DNA of 64,000 bases from Amyloporia xantha (Eukaryota; Basidiomycota; Agaricomycetes; Polyporales; Adustoporiaceae), in NCBI GenBank assembly GCA_036971615.1, contig JAYKKR010000013.1, positions 372,001 to 436,000 on the forward strand. Reading direction: 5' to 3'. Under the pieces are notes generated by a model. The model worked only from the letters and a program-made list of their open reading frames with translations. It did not search any database and was not told where the DNA came from. A program made the position numbers and the translations under genes. This document shows, piece after piece, positions 1-13,500 of the stretch; position 1 is the first letter of the stretch; each line of letters opens with the position of its first letter.

Positions 1-419
1 ACGAGGTCATGAGTGCGTTTGATTGAACTATCTCAGTGTTTTTTTCTCCATTTATTGTCTGCGAGGGAGGCGCCCTGTGTAGACAGTACGTATGGGTTTA
101 GCTACGCGATGCGCGTAATGTTGTCGGACCGGAAGTATTTGGCACACGTCGGGTTGCCAATTTAAAATGCCTGGGAGACGAGTGACTTCCTGAGAATGAG
201 GATGGCAATGAAAGATGAACCAAAGGAATAAACACGAATACATCAAAAATGGACTGGACATCGTTGTTTTCGTGACAATCCGATTAGAGACGTGGCGGAT
301 ATAGCCTGAGTAATGGCTGCTTCCCGGGATATATAGTGTCAGTCTTCACAGAAAGCCTGTAAAACATTCGTATAAGATCGCATTAGATGTCAGTCCAATC
401 ATCCAAGCTGCGGGATAAT
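1..419. other. left-edge intergenic sequence
   Basis: No convincing coding exon. Short open frames here lack splice partners and recognisable motifs. The stretch presumably contains the 3' untranslated region of the F-box gene that ends at 420. Confidence 0.5.
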
Positions 420-1833
420 TTACACGCACCGCATGATGCCTCGCCTGCGTGACTCGGGCAGTTCATATGGCAATATTCTCTTGAGCAGTGCATCCGCCAT
501 GTCCACGGCATTCTCTGGAACCAGAACATCAAAATAGACTTGATAAAGCCTGGAAAAGACCGGTAGCGCGAAGATATGGTCAAGAGGCGAGCAGCATTCG
601 CCGACTAGCCGTGTCAAGACCTGATGGATCTCGTTACGTTCGCAAAAGACCAGCGGCCGAATAACGAATTCGATGCAGATAGCCCCGATGACGCTGGATG
701 TGATCTTGGAGAGTACGTGGGAGAGGGAACAACGGTCGAAGTCTACACGATCAACAATTATCGTGAGCTCGAGCTTTTCGAGCTTTGTATTACTTGAGAG
801 ATCAATATGATATTCTGCAGACACGAATCAGACGGTGGCTCCCAGGACTGATAGAGGAATAAAATGACCCACCATCCGGCGCAAGCGCTGCCCAGTGCAG
901 CTTACGGAGTGACGCACCGGCACCCTGCAGAAAGCCTCGCAAGCTTGCTGTTTCAAAGTCTTCCGCTCGGAAACTGTGTCTCTCCGCATTCCCCACGGTG
1001 ACGTTGGTAAAGTTTGAGCAGATGTCGGTCACCACGAAGAAATTAGCAATGAGATCAATCGAAGCTCTGCTGTTAAGCACGACCCTTGAGAGCCGCATGC
1101 GGGAGGCACACGTTAGGAACGCGGCGCGGTTGAAGTGCCGTGCTACGAAATCCGTATCCGAGCAGTGGAGTGATTCCAGGCTAGGAAGGGCACAGACCAA
1201 GCGACCGAAGGCGGCGACCGTCGAGAACGTCACGTTGTGTAAAATGAGGTTCGTGATCGAGATGAAGTTGGAGAGATCGGCGAACATATCCGGATACATG
1301 TCTGTGATGCGCCACTCTGCGTTCTCCACCCACAACCACTTCAATTCGGTCCATCTGCCTGCCAGCATGGCGGCCCATGTCGCGAAGTGCGGAATGGGAA
1401 GGCGCTGGCCGTCAGAGCCGCCATGGAAGTATACGTACTGCGGTCCTTTCCATCTCGTGGTTTTCTGCTTCCCTATCCGCGTCACCTCTTGTCGATAGCG
1501 AAAGGTCACAGTCTCTCCATAGTATTGCTTTGGTGCATGGAACTGACATCTCGGCTGCAATGCAGGAGAGGCTGCACTGCACGCCATCAATGCGTCCAGG
1601 TCGTATTGTAGGAGGTCGATGATGTACTCCCAAATCTCGATAGGAAGAGGCCTGCATCTCCTCGACCGAAGTCTCGACTTCGCGACGCTGATTTGTGTTC
1701 TGATCTGTTCTACGGTAGTTGAATCATCCTTTTCCATATTGGCTGACCGGATTGCGCGCTTGCTGTAGATCGCAGATGTGGAATGGATAAGCCGCAACGG
1801 GGGGTCAATTTGAGATATGGTGTCGGTGGTCAC
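420..1833 (-). CDS. F-box domain protein (probable SCF substrate adaptor)
   Basis: Two exons, 1833-873 and 814-420, joined over a 58-nt GT-AG intron (815-872, donor GTGGGT, acceptor CTGCAG), give 451 residues in one frame. Residues about 60-90 read LPIEIWEYIIDLLQYDL followed by ALMACSAAS, the usual start of a basidiomycete F-box-like domain (LP.EI...I..L). The rest is leucine-rich with weakly repeated LxxLxLxN segments, as in the LRR-like tails of these proteins. Family members bind Skp1 in SCF ubiquitin ligases and present substrates; they are numerous and divergent in Agaricomycetes, so the substrate cannot be inferred. The first ATG (1833) is used; a second in-frame Met lies about 32 codons downstream, just before the acidic MEKDDST stretch. 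The domain call is good, the biological role unknown. Confidence 0.75.
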
Positions 1834-3957
1834 CGATGGTTTGACGAGAAAGTTCTCTGCGTGCGAAGGTACTGGAGTCGGTACAGGTTGAAGCCCATAT
1901 TAAGCTGTATATATATATAACTATGTAGCAGCACGCCAAAGACCACCGCCTCATGGCTGTGGCCACCTTCCATACATCAATGCATCAGCGTCGATCGGGC
2001 GTCTTTGTAAATCTGCTTTTGATGCAAGATGCTCCCTTTCGATGTGAGGTCTCAGCATCATTTGGCCGACCCATCTCTGCCGTGCTTGCCTCCCATGCCC
2101 TGCGATAATGCGTCCTTCGTGCTGGGCACAGTATTTTTCGCTTAGACATGGAGCCTCGTCAGAATATCGGGAAGCTGCTATTGCTATCCTTGTCCCTTGT
2201 CCCACGCTTCATAAACGGTAACCTCCCCAGCGGAAGGTTGGTATTATGAGGGCAAGGAATACTGGAAAAGGGACCGATAGAGCACACCATGATTAAATTG
2301 AGTGCTTCGGCTCTGGCAATAGCACACTGGGAAGACAAATTATAACTGACAAGCACAAAGGCCATTGGGTGGATCGGCGAAGATCCTATACGGGCATCCT
2401 GGAATTTCTACAATATGCCGAGGCAGCAGCCTTTGGATGCCGATTGCCGCTGCGGGGAGCCCCGAAGGTGGGAAAGAGAGGTAGTCTTGCCAGTGCATAA
2501 CGGTAGGAGCAGCCTATGTTGCTCAGCAAATTAACAGAAATGAAACAGGCTGTACGCCGGTATCGCAACCTTGTTCGCACCGGACAGCAAGCGCATATCT
2601 GCGCGCAGATATGTCCCCGTCTTTTTTGTCATTCTGCATACCGGTCTGATATGTAGCTTTCACCATGGCCGTCGCTATTGGGTTCGAGATGTAGAGCGCG
2701 GTTGCATGCGAATGTATTTTGTTGCTGGCAACCGTGCTTGACTGACTTGCTGAAGGTAGACAAGGAAATTCTAGGACCACAGCAGTACAACATTCACTGA
2801 GGTCAAGCAGAAGAACACAGAACGTCGATCTTTTCGGAGATTCGCATGAAGAGAGCTGAAGGCGGATGTGAACTGCTAATGGAACCGAGAGCGCTGTGAA
2901 TCATTTCGTCGTCGACGACGAGACGCGAAGACGCGCGTCCGGCGTCGGGTGCGCCCTATCGTGTTGATCAGGATTCGTTCAGGCGACCGTCGCAGCGACT
3001 CGGACGCGTGGCCATCTGCAGTCTGACGCTGTCGGCCTTTACACTACTGAGTTCTTCTGATTTGTAAAAGATGCGCCATCAGTGCTGAATTCAAAGGTAG
3101 GAGCGAGTGGCGACTTTGAGAGTCATACATGACAGGCTGACTGGCTTCCAGAGATATGAATACTGGGAAAGGCAAAAAAACTATCAAGGACGCGCTAGTT
3201 TTTGTGAGATAAGATGTTTTTGTTCGTTGAGTGAGCGGAGGATGAAGCTGAAGCTGAAGATCTGATGGACCGCCCGATTCAATCGACGTGATCGGCGCTT
3301 ATTGAAATTCCTTCGGGCAATGACGACGACGGCGACGACGACAACTTGAGACTTGGCACGCTCGCACGCTCTGACAAACATACACACGCTTTCCCGTTAG
3401 GCGGCCTCTTTGACCATTCTGTGCGCTGTCGATCTTTGATGGCCATGCACTACGAGGGCCAATCACCTCTGTGACCATATTTTGCATCGACTATTCAAAT
3501 ATTCACCCCGCGCGACGCTGTCGTTAGCTTCACCGTCAAGGTCAGCATTGAGCAGTCCACTTCTGAGACTTCTCTGTTTGCACATATCGGTGTGATAAGG
3601 TGTAGCTATTAGCATCGATTTAGCGATGCCAAAAGGCCCAATCATTAGATAGCGGCTCTCCCCCGGTATGAGAGCGTTCGGGCGGCGTTGGTTCCGTCTT
3701 CTGACGTCCTATCATTAGCAATTCAAGCTCGACTATAGCGTTCGGCTCCTATTGACCTTCGGTTAACTCATCGCTTGTGAATATGTTACAATGATCTTGG
3801 CTGACCAACCCGACGAACCCGAAACTCAAGCCTGGCTTAAAAGGACGAGTATGCCATGTCTGCCCAGCTCGATTTGTCCGTCCTATAATCGACTGTCAGG
3901 CCCTCCCTTCAGATCAAATTACGCAACGCATTTGTTGTCTGGACTGGGAAACGGACG
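1834..3957. other. 2.1-kb intergenic region
   Basis: Several 60-85 codon frames occur on the minus strand, but none shows a family motif or joins to others by plausible introns. The P450 promoter must lie at its right end and the F-box promoter at its left end. I see no RNA gene or mobile element here. Confidence 0.45.
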
Positions 3958-6384
3958 ATGTCTGATTCGTCTCTGCCTGCCTCAAGGGGTTCACTGGCTA
4001 CCTCGGCCATTCAGTCGACCGCTATCTTAACCGCTACCTGGCTCTTATGGCGCATTGCGCAACGGTTCATTCTCACTAGCGTCCTACACAACATACCTGG
4101 ACCCCCGTCGATGTCGTTTTGGAAAGGTATGTCGTACAACTCCCCGTGTATTTACAAGCACTGAGGTGTCACATTTCTCAGGGAACCTTAGCCAGTATTT
4201 TACCCGTCACGGCTGGGACTTTCAGTTGCGAGTAGCTCAAGACTTTGGTCCTGTGGTAAAGATACATGGCCTATTTTGTGTAGGTGTCGGGTATACGTAA
4301 ATCCGAGAAATAGTTGAATCTCATTATAGTATTTCGCGCAGGAACCGATGTTATATGTATATGATCCAAAAGCCCTTCACGCTATGTTCGTGACTAATCA
4401 GCATCTTTATGAACAACATCACGAGGTCTTGCAGTATGATGTCTTGCCTATTGAGCTGCAAGTTCATTGATCTTCATCTACTTTAATGAAGATCTGCTTC
4501 GCTCATGTTTGGCCCTGGATTACTTGCGGCATCAGGTGTGTTTTGAAACGAGAAACGTTTCACCCCTCCAATATATTGATGAAATTCCATAAGGCGAAGA
4601 TCATCGGAGGCAGCGTAGAATCCTAAATCCTGTCTTCTCTACGAACAACCTCCGTCAAATGCTACCCGCTTTTCTATGAAGTTGCCTACAAGGTTTACAT
4701 TCATCCGTCTGCGAGGAACTGTCGGGTTTGACATTCTTTGCACAGCTTCGCGACGCGATCGGAACTCGTGTGGAGGGTGGTGCACAAGAAATAGACATGC
4801 TGAACTGGGCGGGACGTGCCGCACTGGAGCTAATCGGACGAGGTGGCATAGGGCATTCTTTCGACCCTCTCGTCCGAGATGTACCTGACCAGTACGCAAT
4901 GGCCCTGAAGGCGCTTTTGTAAGTCCGCTTCATACACTCGTCCCACAGTGTTTGCATGTTGAATATGTGCTGACGCTCCCGCATCGACAACAAGGCCGAC
5001 GTTCTTAGAGTTGAATCTGTTGCGACAGCTCGTTCCTTATGTGTCTGGGATAGGCACAGCGAGTTTCCGACGGCATGTCATTGACATTATCCCCCACAAG
5101 CAAGTCCAGAAGCTTAAATCAATCGTGGATCTTGTAAGCGAACGGGCTGCGGATCTGTATACAGCTAAGAAAACAGGCCTGGACAAGGGTGCCGAGGTGC
5201 TTTCACAGCAGATCGGAGAGGGCAAAGACATTTTGAGTGTTCTGAGTGAGTCACTCAGATATGATGTGGAGAGGAATCGTTCACCTTTGGCTCGCGATTA
5301 TATAGTGAAGGCGAATACATTGATCTCGAAGAACGACCGCTTGGCAGAAGCTGAGATAATCGCACAGGTATCGTGGGTGACAGTTCACTTACCGAACGGA
5401 GATTACGCTGACACTTATGCCAAGGTCATTGATCTTCGCTGCAATGGACACCACGTCCAACACTTTAGGTCGGATCCTTCACCGTCTGGCAGAGCACCCA
5501 GATATTCAAGAGAAAGTGCGCGAGGAAGTGGCCGAAGCGCGCAGCACGGGAGAGCCTTCATTCGATGAATTGATGCATCTTCCTTGGCTGAATGCGGTGT
5601 ACCGGGAGACACTGCGGCTGTGAGTAGTGCTATTAATCTTAACACCTTGAATCCAACTGCGAAGAATACAGTGATCCTCCTGCCAACTTGGTTCTCCGCA
5701 CGTAAGCAATTGCACAAATTGCACACCTTGTCGTCCCTAATCATCTGCATACAGGCCTATTCGTGATACGGTTCTTCCCCTTTCGACACCGATCAGTACA
5801 CGTGATGGAAAGACCATACATGAAGTTGCGATTCCCAAGGGCACCAACATCATAGTCGGCATTTTGGGATGTAACATAAACCGAAATATATGGGGAGAAG
5901 ATGTACTGGAATGGAGGCCTCAGCGGTGGCTGTCTCCGCTCCCAAGCTCGGTCGTTGACGCATCGATCCCTGGTGTCTACACACACTTGTACGTTTTACA
6001 CATTTGTGACGTCTCCCTGGTACTGACAGTAAATCCGCTGCCAGAATGACGTTCCTAGGAGGTCCTAGAGCCTGCATGTGAGTAGGCCATTCGTCGAGCT
6101 TGTTTCGTGACATCAACTCTTTGACTCGCACAGTGGATTCAAATTTGCCGAAATGGAGATAAGTGCGTATGCCGTGACATATCTCGCGGCGTGGAGATTT
6201 TGAAGGCTCACATACCCGTCTGTCAGAGGCTGTCCTGTCGGTCCTCCTGTCGGCTTTCACGTTCAACTTGACGGGAAAGCCTATCGTATGGAACGTAGCG
6301 TCAGTGCGGTATCCGACAGTGGGTACAGAGAGCAACGTTCCGCAGCTCCCTCTGAAAGTAGAGCTTTCACAGGCCGCTGTCTGA
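3958..6384 (+). CDS. cytochrome P450 monooxygenase, with a one-base frame break
   Basis: A membrane-anchored heme monooxygenase spread over about 11 short exons. The N-terminus has a hydrophobic anchor followed by the proline hinge NIPGPPS. Next come GWDFQLRVAQDFGPVVKIHG, FGPGLLAASG...HRRQRRILNPVF (C-helix), an I-helix SSLIFAAMDTTSN (A/G-x-D-T-T), the K-helix YRETLRL (ExxR), the PERF-like region EWRPQRW and the heme loop FLGGPRACIGF with its cysteine ligand at about 6060-6080. The C-terminus ends LSQAAV before TGA at 6382-6384. Near 4669-4672 the frame breaks: a TTTT run makes the expected AFYE segment run into TGA, and one T fewer restores it. All other splice phases agree. This is either a young pseudogene or a homopolymer sequencing error. 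The CYP family number and substrate cannot be told from sequence alone. Confidence 0.85.
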
Positions 6385-6801
6385 TGGAGCTACTAGTATT
6401 TACGGTCGAATGTCCAGTTTCAGCAGTAGAAGTCAGTTTATCAGGCGTTGAACTTCTCGTTCGATACTGGTTGTTCGGACATGGCATGCGAATATTAAAC
6501 TAGCCTTTGAAAACATGAATTAAGCATACATACGGAGTCTTACGATCCAAGTTATGACACTCCTTCGGTCCGCATCTCTTCGAGTTCAAGGGGAGTGGAA
6601 ACAAGTGGCGCCGAGTCCGGGCTTGGATGAGCGCTAAGACTACCATAATTGGGTGACGCCTCTAAATTGACGATCGTTCTCTGCCTCAGGCTCTCCAAGG
6701 CTATATATCGACGACTTGCTTATGCTGTGAAGCACGAACCTTTACAGGCACTTTATAACACAAGTGGGTCCCAGTTGAATGAGAGTGCCTGCGCTGCATT
6801 C
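6385..6801. other. P450 / VPS34 intergenic region
   Basis: Holds the P450 3' end and the VPS34 promoter (tandem genes, both plus strand). Frames seen here, including one running into the VPS34 start from 6649, lack conserved content upstream of 6802. Confidence 0.4.
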
Positions 6802-9800
6802 ATGGATAAAGACAACCGCGACGACTTCACTTTTGCGAAGCTCAGTGATCTGAAGCTGCCAGTGACCCTCCGCATGTATGTCTGTATCAAATTGTCTCGG
6901 TGGTTTATGATCTGAAGACATGCCATCTGCCTCAGCTCTCAACTGGAAGGCACCCGCAAGCCTTATTCGTATACGGAGCTGTTGGAGAAACCCGAGTTGC
7001 GCTTCCACGGCGTGCAGCAGTCTCCGTGCGCACATCTCATCCAACCATCCTCGGTGTTCTCAATGATGTAGCTGAAGGGAACTCTCAGACCTCTATGTGA
7101 CTTGTCAACTTATCGCGGACAACAAACCTCTCACAATTCCGTTTCGGACATCGCATAAGGCGTTCAAGAGGGACTATACGTACGCCCCTTGTTGCGGACT
7201 TCACGATATTCACTGATATCTGGCTTCCATAGGTGGAATGAGTGGATAACATTCCCTATCCGGTACTGCGACCTCCCGTTGAGCTCCCAGATCACTTTCA
7301 CCGTGTGGGACATTGCGGGTCCTAGGTCAGCTGTACCTGTTGGAGGCTCGACATTTCGTTTGTTTGGCAAAAAATGGTGCGCGCTTAGTCGTACTCATAT
7401 GTAACACTTAAGTGAGAACGATATTTGATAGGGGTCTTCGGAGAGGGAAGCACCGGTTACTGCTCTGGCCCGACCGCGAGGCGGATGGCTCAATCGACTC
7501 GGCCACTCCAAGTAAAGTTGACACAAGGGACGAAATGGGAAGACTGGAGAAGGTAATGTATTTGCGCTCAAGGCGCGAGATTATATACTTACCCTCTATT
7601 AGCTCGTGAAGAAATACGAACGCGGGGATATGCCAAAGTCTGACTGGCTAGATGCCATGACGTTCCGGAAAATGGCAGAAATCCATGCGGTAAGGCATAG
7701 CCCATGTAGAACGACACAGCACATCGCTGATTGAGTGCGTCATTCAGGCGGAGACTGAGCAATCCGACAATCTGTTCTTGTATGTAGACCTGCCTCGGTT
7801 TGATTTCCCTGTCATCTTCAGCGAGCCGGTAAGTAGATTCCAGTTTCCAGTTTATTGATCTCAGTCTCTGAAAAACTGATACCAGGACGCGTCGAATGTC
7901 GCATCTACCTCTACCGTCGTGGCTCAGCCTGCAACACCTGCTCCCATCATGCAGCCGAACAGCTTTTCAACAGATCCGGGACTGTGGGCAGTAGTTGATC
8001 CAGATGTTGCACGCGAGAATCCAGTAGAAGACAAACATCGTCGTCTTGTGCGGAGCCACCGAAGCAGTCCATATGACAGGGAGTTGAAGCCGAATGCGAA
8101 AATTCGCGATGAACTTTCTGTAAGACTCTAACTCAATCTTCTTCTACTGTCGTTAAATGTTTCGGCCAACTAGGAAATCTTGAACTACGCACCCAGTCAG
8201 CCATTAACGTCGGAAGAGAAGGACCTCATATGGAAGTTCCGCTTCTATCTCACCAGAGACAAGCGTGGGCTTACCAAGTTCCTCAAGTCGGTAACTTGGC
8301 GAGATCCGTCAGAAGTCAAGCAGGCTGTGGAAGAGTTACTGCCACAGTGGACGGAAATTGACACGGATGATGCGCTGGAACTGCTTGGCCCGAATACTGT
8401 CGACTCGCGCGTCAGGGCGTTTGCGGTGAAGCAGCTCAGCAGAGCAGATGATGATGTACGTCGTAGTTTTTTAAATAAGCCTCTTAATAGTTTAGTCAAT
8501 TTGCAACCAACAGGAGCTACTGCTATATCTCCTCCAACTCGTGCAAGCGTTGAAGTTTGAAAGTGCAGCCAGCGACCAGAGGTCATCTCGCTCGACTTCA
8601 AGCGCGATCTCGTATGATGACAGTGGCCTCGCTGACTTCCTCATTGTACGCGCCGTCCGCAACCAAATTCTGGGAAATCGATTCCACTGGTACCTCATGG
8701 TTGAAATCGCTATGGAAGATCGGGTGATTGCGAAGATGTACGGTAGGGTTGTATACAAGTTCATGGGCAAGATTCTGGAGGTATCTGTCGATTTTTATAT
8801 TACTTTCGGATGTTCCCTGATGGATATGTTTGCATTTGGTAGTCCGAGGGCGGGGCCGAGCGACGCGACTTGATGCGCCGTCAGGGTGAGCTAGTTGATA
8901 CGCTCGCCAAACGCGCGCGGGACCTGCGTACATCGAAAGATCCGCGGCCCAAGAAGATTGAGAAGCTTCGTGCGTTCCTAGCAGACTCCAAGAACAATCT
9001 AGCCTCGATGCCGCCACTCCCCTTGCCGCTAAATGCGCGAATCGAAGTGACCGGTATCTTGGCCGAGAAGTCGAGCGTCTTCAAGTCCAACATGTTTCCC
9101 ATGCTGTTGTACTTCCAATGCTTGGATGGCTCTGAGTACCCGCTCATATTCAAAGACGGCGATGATATGCGCCAGGATCAGCTCGTGATACAGCTGTTCA
9201 CGCTTATGGATCGGCTCCTGCGGAAGGAGAACTTGGATTTGAAGCTGAGCCCATATGATGTGCTGGCGACAGGACCATCACAGGGAATGGCGCAGTTCAT
9301 ACCAAGCAAGACGATTGCAGCGATAGTCAGTGAGCACGGAACGCTCTTGAACTATTTGCGAGCACACTTTCCCGACGAGGGGAGTGTCGGAACTTTTGGT
9401 GTCGAGCCGAGTGTCATTGATACCTTCGTTAAGAGCTGCGGTAGGCCCGTTTTCTTTCAACCCCACTCGAGGGCTCACTGTGTTTCAGCCGGTTATTGCG
9501 TTGTGACGTATCTTCTCGGCGTTGGAGATCGCCATTTGGACAATCTCCTTCTAGCTCCCGATGGTGCGCATCGTATTCTTTAAAGATTATGAACCATCCT
9601 GACGTACTATGTAATAGGCCATTTCTTCCACGGTATGCTGCGCCGTTCGACCTTTTTGTGTGTTTGGCTTAATATGTTTCATCAGTTGATTTTGGGTATA
9701 TACTCGGGCGGGATCCGAAACCTCTCGCTCCCCCGGTCAAAGTCTGCAAGGAGATGGTCGACGCAATGGGGGGTGTGCAGTCCGTTCACTACACCCGCTT

Positions 9801-10059
9801 CAAGAACTTTTGCTTCACCGCGTTTACGATCCTTCGCAAAAGTGCTAACCTCATTCTTAACTTGGTGACGCTAATGGTTGACGCGAATATCCCGCACATC
9901 AAGCACCGTGACGTCCACGAGCAGGTGCTGGGGAAGTTTTGCCTGGATATGACGGAAGAGCAAGCGATTGAACATTTCGAGAAGCTGTTGAACGATATCT
10001 CCCCCTTCACTGTTGTTTTGGACAGGATGCATGATTGGGCGCAGTACTGGAGAAGTTAA
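6802..10059 (+). CDS. VPS34: class III phosphatidylinositol 3-kinase
   Basis: Makes PtdIns3P on endosomes, autophagosomal membranes and the vacuole, in complexes with the Vps15, Atg6/Beclin and Atg14 or Vps38 families. About 12 exons encode the full family order. First is a PI3K C2 domain (DDFTFAKLSDLKLPVTLRI, SDLYVTCQL, WNEWITFPIRYCDLP, VWDIAGP...AVPVGGSTFRLFG). Then comes the helical accessory domain (LNYAPSQPLTSEEKDLIWKF through LLYLLQLVQALKFE), and then the kinase domain: FKDGDDMRQDQL (lysine region), GVGDRHLDNLLL (catalytic loop) and HVDFGYILGRDPKP (DFG activation loop). It ends in the usual C-terminal helix WAQYWRS. The ATG at 6802 gives MDKDNRDDFTFAKLSD, with no missing core. The HVDFG motif is split by an intron after the histidine codon plus one base. 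All motifs needed for activity are present. Confidence 0.96.
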
Positions 10060-10596
10060 GGATGTTTACTACAATCTGCTACTAGTACTTCATTACATTC
10101 CTCTGTTTATCGTGTGTTCCGACCAGTGCGCCATTCGTTAGTGGCTCAAATTCTCTATGCTCCTACACCATGTTCGTGATCCATCAAATTTCAGTAGTTG
10201 GCTATGCTCGAGATAAGTCTAAGTGTGATCGAAAGTGGCCATGGACACGAGACGACACGCGTGGACGTCGCGTCCCGACGCGTGACGGGCGCGAGGAGTA
10301 CGCGCCTGTACACGCGCGTATCGTGACTGTGCGAGCTCTGCTGTCAGTGCTGAGCGCTGAGCGTTTCAACATCGACGACGACGGCAGCAGCAGCAGCAGC
10401 AGCAGCAGCAGCCGGCGTAGCCAGCCTTGTATGTCCAAATTCTGTAGCATATATATTCCTACTCCTTCAACGTGGTCTGTGACGTCCTATATATTCATGC
10501 ATTAGTCGGCTAACCTTCACCCACATATCACAGATTTGGTCGTCAAATTGTATCGCACGGAATACTCTGTGTAGAATCGCTTTGCCGTCCGAAGCA
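10060..10596. other. VPS34 / CWH43 intergenic region
   Basis: Contains the 3' end of VPS34, a short GC-rich stretch rich in ACGCG/CGCGT words (about 10,245-10,330), a GCA microsatellite, and the CWH43 promoter. No RNA gene recognised. Confidence 0.45.
10384..10412. repeat. (GCA)9 microsatellite
   Basis: Nine uninterrupted GCA units in non-coding DNA between VPS34 and CWH43. Trinucleotide runs like this are common in fungal promoters and usually vary in length between strains. Confidence 0.9.
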
Positions 10597-13500
10597 ATGA
10601 CAACAAGACGGCTGATATTCAATGCATCACTTGTGGCGCGAGCGCACACCGTTCTAGCATTGGCAGCTTTCTTAGGCGCTCTGGTTCTGGGTTGTGCACT
10701 TCACTACAAGAAGATTGTAAAAAATGGTGTCGCAGGCTATCCCGACGAGTGGTTTCCATCTGTATCAGCGACGTGAGCATATACTAACCTCATAGCCGGT
10801 GACCTTTATGCATCTCTGCCACAGAATTGGTGACTGGTATCCCGAACGGAGCATCTTTCAAATTCTGATCGCGCTGAACTCGGGTACGTATCCTGGTGCT
10901 CATTTTGATTGGTAAATTTACCAGTATGATCGGGTTCAGGACCTCGGTTGGCTTTGGTGTTGATGCAGTATTACTTGCACCGTAACTCGGAGTCAAGCCT
11001 GCCGGGTTTTGTTATGCTGTCCGGTGTGCTCAGAACCCTCTCGTGCGGAGGATGGGTGTACATCACATCGACCGACGATCACGACGCACACGACGTATTA
11101 ATGATTGGCTATATCGTACTCAACATTCCTTGGATGTTTGGTACGATGGCATCCACACCACCGCAGAGAACACAAGCTCAGCGCAGAAGGTGAGCAAATT
11201 GTGTCAAACCGTCAACAGAGACTTGCCGTTTGACTGCATTCAGGCGCATTCATGTCTACAGCGTAAGTCGGAGCACTCGCACACCTCCGGATTGGAAGCC
11301 CTTATGACTCGCCTTAGTTTCTTCACTGCTATGATTCCCATGGTGTATTTCTTCATTCAACATAAAGTACATCGCATTCCGGGAGGTACGTTTGTTTGTT
11401 CTTCATCGTCAATGACCTCTCTAAGTCATTATTGTCGACTAGCGTATACTCGATATAGCTTCTTTGAGTGGGGATTGATTTTATTCGACGTGATGTTCGA
11501 CTCAGCGGCAGAACTAGAACTCAAGGCAACGGACCTGCAAGTATGTACCATATTTGGGTTTCTGCCAGCCTCGATCTAACTACTTCTCACTGTTCAGATT
11601 GCTCTGGGATTATCGCTAGGTGATGCAGCTGAGGCAAAGGATATGTACACACGAGTTCATCGTCTCGCTTGAAATGTATTGACAAGGAATTCGCATGTAG
11701 TACCCAAACATTGTCGACAGCCCCGGCGAAGGCTGCAATTGACGACGTGACTATGGAATCATTACATGACGTTTCAGGAAAAGCAGCACGAAAGTCACCG
11801 AAGGATAGTGACAGCCAAGCAAATCAGGGATCAACTTCGCTGGTGCGAGTCTCACTGAAGTCGCTCAGACCTGTGATGGATTTTGCGTCTGATCTATACC
11901 TCTGTACGTGATCAATAATAATCATCGGACTTCAACCTCACGATTCAGCAGCGTTTATCTATTGGTCGATCTTCACTTCGTTGGCGCCAACGTTCTTCTA
12001 CTTCTCCGTTTGGGCACTGGAAGTTGCTGGACACGAATTCACTCTCTTATCCACCGTGTCACCCATTCTGCTCGGGATCCCGCCTTTCGCGGAGTGGTGC
12101 CGCTCCCGATCCGGCCGTACCATTCTGCATGTTCTGTCGCTCACTGGATTGGCTGCTTATGCTCTCGGTGCACCACTCCAGAGGCTATTTGTAGTCGCCT
12201 TCGCAGCTGCGGTGGCGAACATTGGCGCGGCAGTCGATTGGACCGGGGAAGATGCAGCTTACCAAGGAATGCGTAAGCATATCTTCTCTAATGATTCATC
12301 CAAGATGGTTCAAATTATAATATACCCTTAGTAACTGGTTTCGGATTTCTACTCTCCTCGATTGCGAAGCACGCCAATCATGCCAACATCCCAGGTGAAC
12401 TATTACTACATATATAGAGTACGGAAACGACGCTAACCCCAAACAGTATGGCCCATTGTGCATGAACAGTCGGGTGGGTATAACAAAACAGGTATCATCC
12501 TGGCTTGTCTTGCCATCTATAATTTCTCCACACGTTCGACGGTTCGATCCAGCTGGGATATTGCGAAAAAGGCGCCGCAAGGTCCGAAAAGTACTTCCGG
12601 ATGGTCGAATGGACCTTGGCTTGGTAACGCTATCTCTCTGGGAAGCCTGCTATTTACTCTGCACTGTCTACTCGCTGATTCGAGCACCCTCATTGCCTGG
12701 TCATGGACCGGTTATCCCATCAAAGGCCCTGTTCCGCATCTGCACGGTTCTCTCACCCATGTCGCTCAAGCCGTTGGTCTTTGTCTTCCCTTGGTTCTCG
12801 GCAAGCTCTCGTCAGAAGGTGCACACATTCTTCTCCACCCGATCTGGTTTGCGTATGGCAGCGCCTCGGCGTATGCGATGTATAGCTACAGGGATTGGCT
12901 TGGATACGCTGGCGGCTTGAACTTTGCGGTATTCCTGATGTCTATTCTTCCTGCGGTCGTCGCCCGTGCCTCTGCCACCGGTCATGTGGCAAAAACATTC
13001 TTTGTCGCCTGGTTTGTGGTCTGTATATTCACCGTTGTGAATGTCTTCACTGTTGCGTATGCCTTCGTGCCTGTCGCAGAGCCCTTCCGTGAACATACGG
13101 GCCTGTAAGTTTTGAGTAATCATCAAGATGTTAAAAAATCTCAACCTCATGTCTGTGTTGCAGAGTCCTCCTGGCGCAGATGATTGGATTATGCTTGACG
13201 TCTGGATTATCTGGCTCGCAACTCAGGATTCCACCGATCAATTTAGCACGGCCCGTTCGATCTGCGCTGCTGAACACGGCTGCTGTTCTTTGTGTATCTT
13301 CCCTTCTGGTAACAATGTACAGATGGCCCACAGTGGTCGTCAAACCGCATAGACCTGGATCGCGACTCGTTCGGGCGGGTATATGGACGGTCCACTTTGG
13401 CATCGACAACGAGGGAAGAGATAGCCAGCGTCGCATTAGAGACTTGGTCAAGTACGTAGATTTATCAATCACAACGATTGTTCTGAGACTATCTCAATCG

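Noticed and set aside
998..1498. 166-codon frame opposite the F-box gene
   Set aside because: Antisense to a coding exon with a clear F-box; composition mirrors the other strand.
1951..2780. Minus-strand frames of 64-85 codons as small secreted proteins
   Set aside because: No convincing signal peptide followed by a mature region, no introns linking them, no cysteine pattern.
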